Source: Bacteroidetes bacterium B1(2017)
GTDB lineage: Bacteria; Bacteroidota; Bacteroidia; UKL13-3
Length of the DNA: 64,000 nt
Direction: 5' to 3'
Assembly (NCBI GenBank): GCA_002256395.1
Contig: NKJG01000002.1
Coordinates: 335,098 to 399,097, forward strand
Below the pieces are notes generated by a model. That model was not told the origin of the DNA. It made no database searches and saw only the letters and a list, made by a program, of their open reading frames with translations. A program made the translations under genes and the position numbers. This document shows, piece by piece, positions 33,262 to 43,099 of the stretch. The first letter of the stretch is position 1. Each line of letters begins with the position of its first letter.

Positions 33262-34224
33262 TTATTTTTCTTCGGTAAGTCCGCCAATTAAGATACCTAA
33301 TTTCAATCCCATTTGAGTGGCAAATCCAACATTTCCTTCATGGTTAACAAGCATGCCCGCTCCTGTTCCCAAATCTATTGAATTAGAGTAGTCGTCGTAA
33401 AAGCCATAAGAGGTAGAACTAGTAACTGTAGTGGTTGAAACAGAATTCTGGGTGGTACGCGAATTACCAGATCCAATTCCAGCTCCCACAAAAAAGTCGA
33501 CTAAGAACACATCTGAAAACACCCATTGCTTTCCAAAATTTAACATAAAAGCATATCCAGAATAACTAGTAGTGGATTTGGTAATAGTTTGATTTGCTGT
33601 GTAAACTCCAGTGGTTGAATTATACACCGGAATATCATACGTTGTTGTTGAACCTTTATTAGAATAAAAATGAGCCACAACCTCAGGGCGTATGTATGCA
33701 CCTTTCATAATATGAGTATAGCGCATTCCCTTTAAATAATAATCGGGTTGATTTATAAACTTATATCCTGCTCTAAAAAATGCACCCGAATTTGGACTTG
33801 TGGTTTCGTTGGTATTAAATCCCAAACCTATCATTCCCACTCCTACTTCCCAACTTCTACCAGGCTCAATATTTTGTTCATAGGCAATGGATGTGGTACC
33901 CGATAATAATGAAAACAAATCCATTTTAATGGCCATTTTGCGTTGGTTGGTGTAATTTGATGCATTTGCGAATTCAGATTCAGAAAATCTCATCACAGTT
34001 CCATTCGACATAATAATTTTATTGATTCTATCCTTACGTTCAACCATAACAGGCATACCTTCATCTACTGGCCAAAGTTTATATTTAACTTCCTCGGTGC
34101 CAATTTCAATTACTTTAATTTTTAAGGTATCGGCTTTGCCTCTTAAAATCATTGCATCTTGTGCTTTAGACACTATTGGTGTTAAAGCGAATCCTAACAA
34201 TAGAAGGAAAAATAGTTTTTTCAT
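33262..34224 (-). CDS. envelope protein of unknown function, paralogue of the preceding gene
   Basis: A 320-residue product with signal peptide (KLFFLLLLGFALTPIVSKAQ), the same N-terminal domain as its neighbour (LRGKADTLKIKVIEIGTEEVKYKLWP, KIIMSNGTVMRFSESEF), and a similar barrel-like C-terminus with LGIL at the end. The middle has an insertion rich in Thr and Ser (YDIPVYNSTTGVYTANQTI) not seen in the paralogue. The two genes are head to tail on the minus strand with a hairpin between them, so they appear to be a recent tandem duplication with separate transcription ends. Function unknown. Confidence 0.75.
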   Translation of the reverse strand: MKKLFFLLLLGFALTPIVSKAQDAMILRGKADTLKIKVIEIGTEEVKYKLWPVDEGMPVMVERKDRINKIIMSNGTVMRFSESEFANASNYTNQRKMAIKMDLFSLLSGTTSIAYEQNIEPGRSWEVGVGMIGLGFNTNETTSPNSGAFFRAGYKFINQPDYYLKGMRYTHIMKGAYIRPEVVAHFYSNKGSTTTYDIPVYNSTTGVYTANQTITKSTTSYSGYAFMLNFGKQWVFSDVFLVDFFVGAGIGSGNSRTTQNSVSTTTVTSSTSYGFYDDYSNSIDLGTGAGMLVNHEGNVGFATQMGLKLGILIGGLTEEK

Positions 34225-34431
34225 AATGGGTTTTGGTTTTATGTAATTAGGTTGTTTTTTTTTACAGACATTGATATGACAAAACTAGGGCCACTTTTAT
34301 CGTAAATCTAACTGAATTTAGTAAATGACCTGTTTTTTATTTGCATAATTTGCAAATTACACGCTAAGGCTCTGGTTTAAATAGCGTATTTGTGTTCGAC
34401 AATAGTTCTAAAATTAGCATCTTTGCAAAGC

Positions 34432-35460
34432 ATGGAAAATCCAATTTTAGTTGAAATTTATAGAGGTGGCGTATTAGAAAGCTTTCACAGAGGAAGTGTT
34501 TGTGTAGTAAATCAAATAGGTGAAATAGTTTTTAGTCTAGGTAATCCAAATCAGATTTGTTATCCAAGATCTGCCATGAAATTTGTGCAAGCCATTCCAT
34601 TGATAGAATTAGGAGGTGTAGAGAAATTTGGATTTACCTTAGAAGAAATAGCCATTTTTTGTGGCTCACATAATGGAGAAGCCAAACACTTGGAAGTTGT
34701 CAGAAGTATATTAAATAAGATAGAGGTTTCTGAAGAGGAATTAGGATGTGGCTCCCAGTATCCTACCAATAAAAAGGATTCGGATGAGTTGGTTCGAACC
34801 AATACCAAACCAAGTGCCATACATAATAATTGCAGCGGGAAACATGCAGGAATGTTGGCTTTATGTAAACTATTGAACTACCCTACTGCAGATTATTTAA
34901 ACCCAAAACATCCTATTCAAGAGCTAATTTTGGAATGCGTGGAGGCAATGTATGAGTATCCAAAATCGAAAATGGTTTGTGCGTTAGATGGTTGCACTGC
35001 TCCAATTTATTCAATTCCTGTTTACAACCAGGCATTGTGTTTCAAGAATTTGGCCGAACCAAGTGCCTTTTCTGAACCAAGACAAACAGCTTGCAAAACA
35101 ATTCTTGAAGCCATAAGTGCACATCCATTTATGGTGGCAGGAAGCAAACGTTATTGTACAGATATGATGAACCTAACAGCACCCAAATTAATTGGAAAAA
35201 CAGGTGCTGAAGGCGTTTTCTGCATGAGCTTTACAGAACAAAAACTAGGTGTTTGCATTAAAATAGATGATGGTAAAATGTTGCCCCAATATAATGTAGC
35301 CCAAGCCTTATTAGAAGCTAGTGGGCTATTTGGTGAGGACATTATTGAAAAACTTCATTCGTATGCTACTAGTGAATTAAAGAACTTCAATAAATTAGTA
35401 ACAGGAGAAATTACTGTAAATACCAACCTATTTGCTCCATTTAGCAAGGTATTTGAATAG
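34432..35460 (+). CDS. asparaginase of the Rhizobium etli type
   Basis: The ATG at 34432 gives a 342-residue protein; the frame upstream to 34390 is not conserved-looking. Visible motifs of this family are RGGVLESFHRGS near the N-terminus, YPRSAMKFVQAIPL, CGSHNGE, IHNNCSGKHAGMLA, and DGCTAPIYSIP. These proteins resemble the thermolabile L-asparaginase of R. etli, unrelated to the E. coli type, and convert asparagine to aspartate and ammonia in the cytoplasm. It precedes gyrB by 123 bp. A CATCTTTG box lies 6 bp before the ATG. The CDS contains a TTGGTTCGAACCAA palindrome. Confidence 0.88.
   Translation: MENPILVEIYRGGVLESFHRGSVCVVNQIGEIVFSLGNPNQICYPRSAMKFVQAIPLIELGGVEKFGFTLEEIAIFCGSHNGEAKHLEVVRSILNKIEVSEEELGCGSQYPTNKKDSDELVRTNTKPSAIHNNCSGKHAGMLALCKLLNYPTADYLNPKHPIQELILECVEAMYEYPKSKMVCALDGCTAPIYSIPVYNQALCFKNLAEPSAFSEPRQTACKTILEAISAHPFMVAGSKRYCTDMMNLTAPKLIGKTGAEGVFCMSFTEQKLGVCIKIDDGKMLPQYNVAQALLEASGLFGEDIIEKLHSYATSELKNFNKLVTGEITVNTNLFAPFSKVFE
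34789..34802. repeat. palindrome TTGGTTCGAACCAA
   Basis: Exact copy of the 14-bp palindrome, here inside the asparaginase coding sequence, where it encodes part of LVRTNT. Confidence 0.7.
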
Positions 35461-35583
35461 GCTAAAAGTAATTCTGTTTTTTATATTGAAAACTTGTGGA
35501 AAACAAAGCCAATAAACGCCTTGATATATTTGGTTCAGACCGCCTTTTGGCTTACTTTTACGCATTAAAAATATTTCTTTTAA

Positions 35584-37539
<1,956 letters not shown>

Positions 37540-37552
37540 TATTTCCTGTGTA

Positions 37553-37595
37553 CCCCCACATACGATGGGGGAAGGAAATAACCGAAAGGTTGTTT
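37553..37595 (+). other. two hairpins in the gyrB 3' region
   Basis: CCCCCA/TGGGGG closes a 7-nt loop (37553-37571). It is followed by AAATAACC-GAAA-GGTTGTTT (37576-37595), an 8-bp stem with a GAAA tetraloop. A TTTCC/GGAAA pairing could extend the first hairpin and would then compete with the second. The role is unknown. Confidence 0.5.
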
Positions 37596-37602
37596 ATATA
37601 CT

Positions 37603-37640
37603 AAAAGTCCTGCACTGCAAAGTGTGGGACTTTTTTATTT
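37603..37640 (+). terminator. Rho-independent terminator of gyrB
   Basis: AAAAGTCCTGCACT and AGTGTGGGACTTTT form a 14-bp stem with two G-U pairs around GCAA, followed by TTATTTT. It lies just before the stop of the convergent SDR gene. Confidence 0.85.
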
Positions 37641-37643
37641 TAC

Positions 37644-38456
37644 CTATTTAAATGGGGAGTCTTTTTCTCTAGAAATTACCTTATAAACCTGCTTATCTAT
37701 ATAGGTTGGAAACAATTTATTAATCCAATACATTAGCTTGCCTGTAAGTGTAATTACATGGTATTTGCGTCTTTGCTTGACCATTTTCACTACATAATTT
37801 GCTACTTCCTCTGGCTGCATTAAATTCTTCTCATCAAGCGGACTGTCTTGCTGTTGCTGTCCTTTAGCATTTAAAGCAGAGTTGCGAATATTAGAAGCAG
37901 TATAACCTGGAAAAATACTACCAACATGTAATCCAGTTTTAAGATTTTCGACCCTAAGAGATTCCATAAAACCTAATAAAGCAAACTTTGAAGAAGTGTA
38001 TCCTGTTCGCGCTGGAAGTCCGGTAAAACCAGCCCAAGAATTAACTGCAATAACACTACCTTTTGATTTTAAAAGGTATGGTAAGGCATATTTGGTACAA
38101 TAAACCGCGCCCCAAAAATTGGTATTCATTAGCTCTTCCATTACCACTAAATCCATGTCGTTAAACATTGCACGCATACTAATACCTGCATTGTTTATTA
38201 ACACATCCATTCTGCCAAATTTTTGAATACTTTGCTCAATTAAGTTCTTGCAATCTTGTTCTTTTCGCACATCGCATTGAACAGCCAAAACAGAATTAGA
38301 ATAGGCATTTAAAGAGGCTGTAATTAATTCTAATTTAGCCAAATTGCGCGCAGCTAATACAATATTTGCACCTTCCTTGGCAAAGGAAAACGCACATGCT
38401 TCGCCAATTCCAGAGGAGGCACCGGTAATAATAATAGTTTTTCCTTTTAAGGGCAT
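37644..38456 (-). CDS. SDR family oxidoreductase
   Basis: A complete 270-residue short-chain dehydrogenase: TGASSGIG (11-18) for NAD(P), NNAG, the catalytic Ser in VIAVNSWAG, and YTSSK. The C-terminal extension (KRRKYHVITLTGKLMYWINKLFP) with basic and hydrophobic residues is typical of the DltE/retinol-dehydrogenase-like membrane-associated group. The substrate is unknown. It follows the thioredoxin-fold gene by 42 bp on the same strand. Confidence 0.9.
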   Translation of the reverse strand: MPLKGKTIIITGASSGIGEACAFSFAKEGANIVLAARNLAKLELITASLNAYSNSVLAVQCDVRKEQDCKNLIEQSIQKFGRMDVLINNAGISMRAMFNDMDLVVMEELMNTNFWGAVYCTKYALPYLLKSKGSVIAVNSWAGFTGLPARTGYTSSKFALLGFMESLRVENLKTGLHVGSIFPGYTASNIRNSALNAKGQQQQDSPLDEKNLMQPEEVANYVVKMVKQRRKYHVITLTGKLMYWINKLFPTYIDKQVYKVISREKDSPFK

Positions 38457-38498
38457 AAAGCTTGCTAATAAAAGGCTAGAGAACCTTTAAGAATCGAA

Positions 38499-39038
38499 TT
38501 ATTTTTTCCAAATAATTGGCGTGCCTTCAACTTTAGTTTCTGGATAGTCTATATCCATACCATCTAAGGTTTCTTCGATGGCTTCTTCTAAATAAACTGA
38601 AGTAACCATTGCTTCATTTTCCCAACAATCGTCGATAGCTCCTTTGTAGGCCAACTCACGTTTGCGATTAAATAAGAACACTTCTGGATTGGTAGTTGCT
38701 CCAAATTTCTTAGCTACTTCTTGCGTATCGTCTTGAAGGTATAAGAAATGCATTTCTTCTAAATTAAACTTAGCTGCCGCTTGTTGCATATGGGTAAAAT
38801 CGTCTAAAGGCGATTGTGCAGGGTCATTAGAATTGATACCTACAATACCCATGCTATCCTCTTCGTATTTTTCGAATAATTTTAGCAAACGCTGACTGTA
38901 AGCTTGAGATACAGGTGAGCTATTGCATGTAAAAATTACGGCTAGGGCATATTTATCGGCGTAATCAAAATGTGTGTACATTTTACCATCGAAACCCTTT
39001 AGGTTAAAATCAGGAAGTTTATCACCAATGTTAAGCAT
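38499..39038 (-). CDS. thioredoxin-fold redoxin with a single active-site cysteine
   Basis: I chose the ATG at 39038, since MLNIGDKLPDFNLKG is the usual start of this AhpC/TSA-like family; the frame extends to 39062. The active-site region is FTCNSSPVSQAYSQRL. In the proteins I remember, this reads FTCNHCP. So the first Cys is kept but the second is Ser here. GINSNDP, FGATTNPEVFLF (cis-Pro region) and a C-terminal acidic part are present. A one-Cys form could work as a monothiol reductase or as a peroxidase using an external thiol. Cytoplasmic, with no signal peptide. Confidence 0.75.
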   Translation of the reverse strand: MLNIGDKLPDFNLKGFDGKMYTHFDYADKYALAVIFTCNSSPVSQAYSQRLLKLFEKYEEDSMGIVGINSNDPAQSPLDDFTHMQQAAAKFNLEEMHFLYLQDDTQEVAKKFGATTNPEVFLFNRKRELAYKGAIDDCWENEAMVTSVYLEEAIEETLDGMDIDYPETKVEGTPIIWKK

Positions 39039-39136
39039 AACAGTGTTTATTTTGTTGTGCAAAGTAACAATTTAGGTTGAATAGTACAAAACAAGTTCCT
39101 TGTGTAATCCACTTTCATTGTTGAAATTCGCTGCAA

Positions 39137-40255
39137 ATGCAAGTTATAGAAGTAATTAGTTTTAAAGATCAGGAAGAATTCATTCACTTCCCTAAGAAAT
39201 TATATTCAAGTGATTCCAATTATGTTTCGCCTTTAGACACAGATATTAGGGATGTATTTGATCCTAAGATAAACAAAAACTTCTTAATAGGAAATGCTTG
39301 CAGGTGGCTATTAGTTAGGGATGGCAGCACTATTGGCCGCATTGCTGCATTTTATAAAATGGAAGACAACAGCCTAAATGGTGGCATAGGTTTTTTTGAA
39401 TGTATTAACAATTTTGAGGCTGCAAAAGAATTATTTGATACCGCCCAAAATTGGCTAAAGAAAAACGCCTGCAAAGAAATGAAAGGCCCAATTAATTTTG
39501 GAGAAAAGGATAAATATTGGGGGTTATTGGTAAATGGGTTCAAAAACCCATCTTATCAAGAGAATTATAACTTCCCTTATTACCAAAATTTATTTGAGCA
39601 ATATGGCTTTGAGAAAGTGTTTGAACAAACTACTAGTGAGATAGGATTATCTGATTTTAAATCGGAGCGTTTTATAAAATTATCGGAGCGAGTATTTAGA
39701 AACCCAGCCTATAGGTTCGAGCATTTTAAATTGAATAGATTAAATGAATTTGCTAGCGATTTTATCCATATCTATAATAAGGCTTGGGCTCATAGGCCAG
39801 ATTTTACGCCTATTACGCAAGATAAAATTGAAAGCACATTGGTTTCACTAAAACCTATAATGATAGAAGAGGCAATTTGGTTTGTATATGCAAATAATGA
39901 ACCGGCTGGCTTTTATGTAAATGTGTTAGATGTAAACCAAATTTTTAAACATTTAAATGGAACAATGAACTTATGGAATAAGCTAAAGTTCTTGTATCAC
40001 CGACATTTTGGTAAGATTAATAGGGTTAGAGGAATTGTATTTGGTGTTATTCCACAATATCAAAACTTGGGTTTAGAGACAGGTATGATCATTAAATTCT
40101 ACCAAACCATTAGGCAAACACATCCTCAATATACCTGCGCTGAATTGTCATGGATTGGCGATTTTAACCCAAAAATGCACAGTCTATTTGAGGCTCTTGG
40201 TGCAAAAACAACTAAAATTCATTATACTTACAGCTATACTTTTACTGAAAAATAA
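39137..40255 (+). CDS. GNAT-like protein of unknown substrate
   Basis: The 372-residue product has an N-terminal segment (FIHFPKKLYSSDSNYVSPLDTDIRDVFDPK) and a GRIAAF strand. Its C-terminal half resembles an acyl-CoA N-acyltransferase fold (GIVFGVIPQYQNLGLETGMIIKFYQ, ELSWIGDFNPKMHSLFEALGA). Proteins of this shape are common in Bacteroidota as uncharacterised GNAT-related enzymes. It is likely cytoplasmic. The next gene starts 34 bp downstream. No function beyond probable acyl transfer can be proposed. Confidence 0.7.
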   Translation: MQVIEVISFKDQEEFIHFPKKLYSSDSNYVSPLDTDIRDVFDPKINKNFLIGNACRWLLVRDGSTIGRIAAFYKMEDNSLNGGIGFFECINNFEAAKELFDTAQNWLKKNACKEMKGPINFGEKDKYWGLLVNGFKNPSYQENYNFPYYQNLFEQYGFEKVFEQTTSEIGLSDFKSERFIKLSERVFRNPAYRFEHFKLNRLNEFASDFIHIYNKAWAHRPDFTPITQDKIESTLVSLKPIMIEEAIWFVYANNEPAGFYVNVLDVNQIFKHLNGTMNLWNKLKFLYHRHFGKINRVRGIVFGVIPQYQNLGLETGMIIKFYQTIRQTHPQYTCAELSWIGDFNPKMHSLFEALGAKTTKIHYTYSYTFTEK

Positions 40256-40289
40256 ACTTAGAATTTCAAGTGAAATTCAACCTATAATT

Positions 40290-41678
40290 TTGAAAAAAAT
40301 ATTCTTACTAGTAGTGTTTTTTGTTTTGATTCAAGGTTCTTCATGGGCTCAGGATTCCTACAGAATGCGAAAGCTTTCGTCATTTAACAACCCAAACTTA
40401 CCCAAGGTAGATGGAACTGATATTTGGAATGATTTAACAGGGTATTTTGACCCCATTAAAAAACGAGAATATATTATTTGTGGCGGTACTGATAGTGTAT
40501 ATGTTTTTGATATTACAGATGCCAAAAACATGGTACGGGTGTCTGCTGTTGGTGGGGTATCTATATTTGCTCGCAACAGAGATTATGAAACCTATAAACA
40601 TTATGCCTATTGTGTTTCAGACCAAGGTAGTGGCGTTGGCGCTTTGCAAATATTTGATTTGCAATACCTCCCCGACTCCATCCATTTGGTGTATCAAAGC
40701 AATGAATTAGGAACATTTACCCATACTATTTTTATTGATTCGGTAAGTGAGAGAATGTATATGAGCAGCAATTTAAAGCCAAGTGGCTTTTCGGCTATGG
40801 ATATAATTTCGCTTAGAGACCCAGAAAAGCCTACCATGATGTGTAGCTTAAATGTACCTAAAAAACCAGGTGGATTTCCTTTATTTAATATCGTTCATGA
40901 AATGTTTGCTAGACACGACACCGTTTATTTAAGTTGTGGCGATCCTGGCTTATATATTTTTGATGTGAGAGACACAGCAAATCATGTGTTAATTGGAAGC
41001 ATTAACTCCTATCCAGATCAAGGATATAACCACAGCAGTTGGCTCGACAAAACTGGGAAATACTTAATGTTTACAGATGAAAACATGGGCTTAGATATTA
41101 AAATATTTGATATCCATACCTTAAGCAATCCTCAATTTATTAGTCAGTTTAATAGTAATGCAAACACCACCTCCCACAATGCTTATTGGGTAGGAAATTT
41201 TGCCTATGTTTCGGCTTATCATGATGGGGTAAGAGTGTATAATATTGCCGACCCAAGCAATCCAAAGCAAGTAGCCTGGTATGATACGCATCCTGAAACA
41301 CCTGAAATTTATGGCGGCTACAAAGGTTGTTGGGGCGTTTACCCTTATTTGCCAAGTCATCATATTATTGCTAGTGATTTAACATCTGGTATTTATGTTT
41401 TTGAAATAGATTCGGAATTAGTTAGTGTTGAAAGCAATCCTGAACCTAGTTTAGAAGTGAACATTTTTCCAAATCCAAGTACTGGAAAATTTAAGGTTAG
41501 TAGCCCTTTTAACAAGGTATCATTTGAATTAAGGAATACCATTGGAGAACTAATTTTAACAGAGACAAATTGGGATTCAAACTCAGAAATAAACTTGTCG
41601 CAATACCCGGAAGGAGTTTATTTTATTACTCTTTCGCTTGGTTCGAACCAAATTACAAAGAAGCTAATGAAATGGTAA
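40290..41678 (+). CDS. choice-of-anchor B family protein with LVIVD-type repeats and T9SS tail
   Basis: I start at the TTG at 40290 because it is followed by a signal peptide (KKIFLLVVFFVLIQGSSWAQ); the frame upstream belongs to the preceding gene's region. The 462-residue product has beta-propeller-like repeats of the pattern YVFDITDAKN, LQIFDLQYLPDS, YIFDVRD, KIFDIHTL, RVYNIADPSNP. It ends with a type A T9SS sorting domain (NIFPNPSTGKFKVSS, YPEGVYFITL, KKLMKW). An extracellular role in binding or adhesion is likely. The stop overlaps the start of the paralogue as TAATG. The CDS contains TTGGTTCGAACCAA near its end. Confidence 0.82.
   Translation: MKKIFLLVVFFVLIQGSSWAQDSYRMRKLSSFNNPNLPKVDGTDIWNDLTGYFDPIKKREYIICGGTDSVYVFDITDAKNMVRVSAVGGVSIFARNRDYETYKHYAYCVSDQGSGVGALQIFDLQYLPDSIHLVYQSNELGTFTHTIFIDSVSERMYMSSNLKPSGFSAMDIISLRDPEKPTMMCSLNVPKKPGGFPLFNIVHEMFARHDTVYLSCGDPGLYIFDVRDTANHVLIGSINSYPDQGYNHSSWLDKTGKYLMFTDENMGLDIKIFDIHTLSNPQFISQFNSNANTTSHNAYWVGNFAYVSAYHDGVRVYNIADPSNPKQVAWYDTHPETPEIYGGYKGCWGVYPYLPSHHIIASDLTSGIYVFEIDSELVSVESNPEPSLEVNIFPNPSTGKFKVSSPFNKVSFELRNTIGELILTETNWDSNSEINLSQYPEGVYFITLSLGSNQITKKLMKW
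41638..41651. repeat. palindrome TTGGTTCGAACCAA
   Basis: Third exact copy of the 14-bp palindrome, inside the T9SS tail of the first choice-of-anchor B gene, where it encodes LGSNQ. Confidence 0.7.
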
Positions 41679-43090
41679 TGCCTAGCAATAAAATTGGTTT
41701 ATATTTAGTATTCCTGCTGCTTACGGTGTGGGCTGAACCAATTTTTGCTCAGGGAGTTTCTGACAAAGTAGAGTTGCTTGGCCGTTATTCTAGAAATGAT
41801 TTACCCAAATTAAATGGCTACCAAATATGGAATGATTTAACTGGATATTACGATTCAACAACAAATAAAGAATACATTATTGCAGGTAGTACGGATAGCA
41901 TTTATTTTTTAGACATCAGCAATCCAGGAGCAATTGTTGTTTGTGATGTAGAAGATGGACGATCCAAAAATGTGGTGAATAGAGATTATGAATGCTACCA
42001 AAATTATGTGTATTGCGTAAGTGATAACGGAGATAAAGGAAGCCTACAAGTTTTTGATTTGCGTTATTTACCAGATTCGGTTCATAAGGTTTACGATAGC
42101 GATTCACTTTCCTTTAATACACACAGTATTTTTATTGAGGCCAAAAGCAAACGCCTATATTTAGCTATTAATAGATTAAAAAAAGGTGGTGTTGCCGCCA
42201 TGGATATATTAAGTTTAGAAACACCCGAACACCCTTATTGGATTGGCCGATTAAACGTTCCTACCTATGTGGATGGTGGCCCCTTATTTAAAAATGTTCA
42301 TGAAGTTTACGTAAGAAACGACACTGCCTATTGCTCGATAGAATACAAAGGATTATGGGTTTTTGATTTACGAGATTTAAAGAATCAAAAGCTTATTTCT
42401 ATGATTAACGATTACCCTGAAAACGGATACAACCATAGTAGTATGCTGAATGCAAGTGGTAAACGAATTATGTTTACCGACGAAATACCAGGTGGATTAT
42501 CCATTAAGATTTTTGATATAAGTGATTTAAATAATCCCAAATTGGTGAGTATGTTTAGATCCAATACAGGTGCAACGGCTCATAATGCCTATTGGATTGG
42601 CGACTTTGCCTATGTTTCCTATTACCACGATGGATTTTATGTGTTTGATTTAAGTAATGAAAGCTTGCCAAAAGTGGCTGGTTATTATCATACCTCAAGC
42701 TGGCCACCTACCAGTTATGAGGGATATAAAGGTTGTTGGGGAGTATATCCCTATTTACCATCAGGGTTAATTGCGGCGAGTGATATGGGTGAAGGGATTT
42801 TTATTTTCAAGCTCGACCCAAGTATTACGGGGATAAAAACAATAGGTGGAATAGAGAAGAATATTTTTTATCCCAATCCATTTACAGAAAAACTTTTTGC
42901 ACAAAACCTACCTAAGATGCCTGAGCCTTTTGAACTTAAGCTATATTCTATGAGTGGAGAATTGATATTGCATAAGATTTTTAGTGGAGCTACCTTTGAA
43001 ACCGAAACAAATGAATTAGAGAAAGGCATGTATTTTGTTGTTCTGCAAACTGCCTCCTTTCAATTGGTTCAAAAAATAATTAAACAATAA
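41678..43090 (+). CDS. choice-of-anchor B family protein, tandem paralogue
   Basis: The ATG at 41678 shares its A with the upstream stop (TAATG) and is followed by a signal peptide (GLYLVFLLLTVWAEPIFAQ). The 470-residue product is colinear with its neighbour: NGYQIWNDLTGYYD, YFLDISNPG, LQVFDLRYLPDS, WVFDLRDLKN, KIFDISDLNNPKL, YVFDLSNESLP, then GYKGCWGVYPYLPSG. It ends in a T9SS tail (FYPNPFTEKLFAQNLP, LEKGMYFVVL, QKIIKQ). The two are an ancient tandem duplication, clearly diverged. Surface-exposed; ligand unknown. Confidence 0.82.
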   Translation: MPSNKIGLYLVFLLLTVWAEPIFAQGVSDKVELLGRYSRNDLPKLNGYQIWNDLTGYYDSTTNKEYIIAGSTDSIYFLDISNPGAIVVCDVEDGRSKNVVNRDYECYQNYVYCVSDNGDKGSLQVFDLRYLPDSVHKVYDSDSLSFNTHSIFIEAKSKRLYLAINRLKKGGVAAMDILSLETPEHPYWIGRLNVPTYVDGGPLFKNVHEVYVRNDTAYCSIEYKGLWVFDLRDLKNQKLISMINDYPENGYNHSSMLNASGKRIMFTDEIPGGLSIKIFDISDLNNPKLVSMFRSNTGATAHNAYWIGDFAYVSYYHDGFYVFDLSNESLPKVAGYYHTSSWPPTSYEGYKGCWGVYPYLPSGLIAASDMGEGIFIFKLDPSITGIKTIGGIEKNIFYPNPFTEKLFAQNLPKMPEPFELKLYSMSGELILHKIFSGATFETETNELEKGMYFVVLQTASFQLVQKIIKQ

Positions 43091-43099
43091 GTCAAACTC

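Noticed and set aside
35495-35503. Replication origin near gyrB
   Set aside because: Only a single DnaA-box-like TGTGGAAAA is present (another is at 21091), with no box cluster, no dnaA and no A/T-rich unwinding region.
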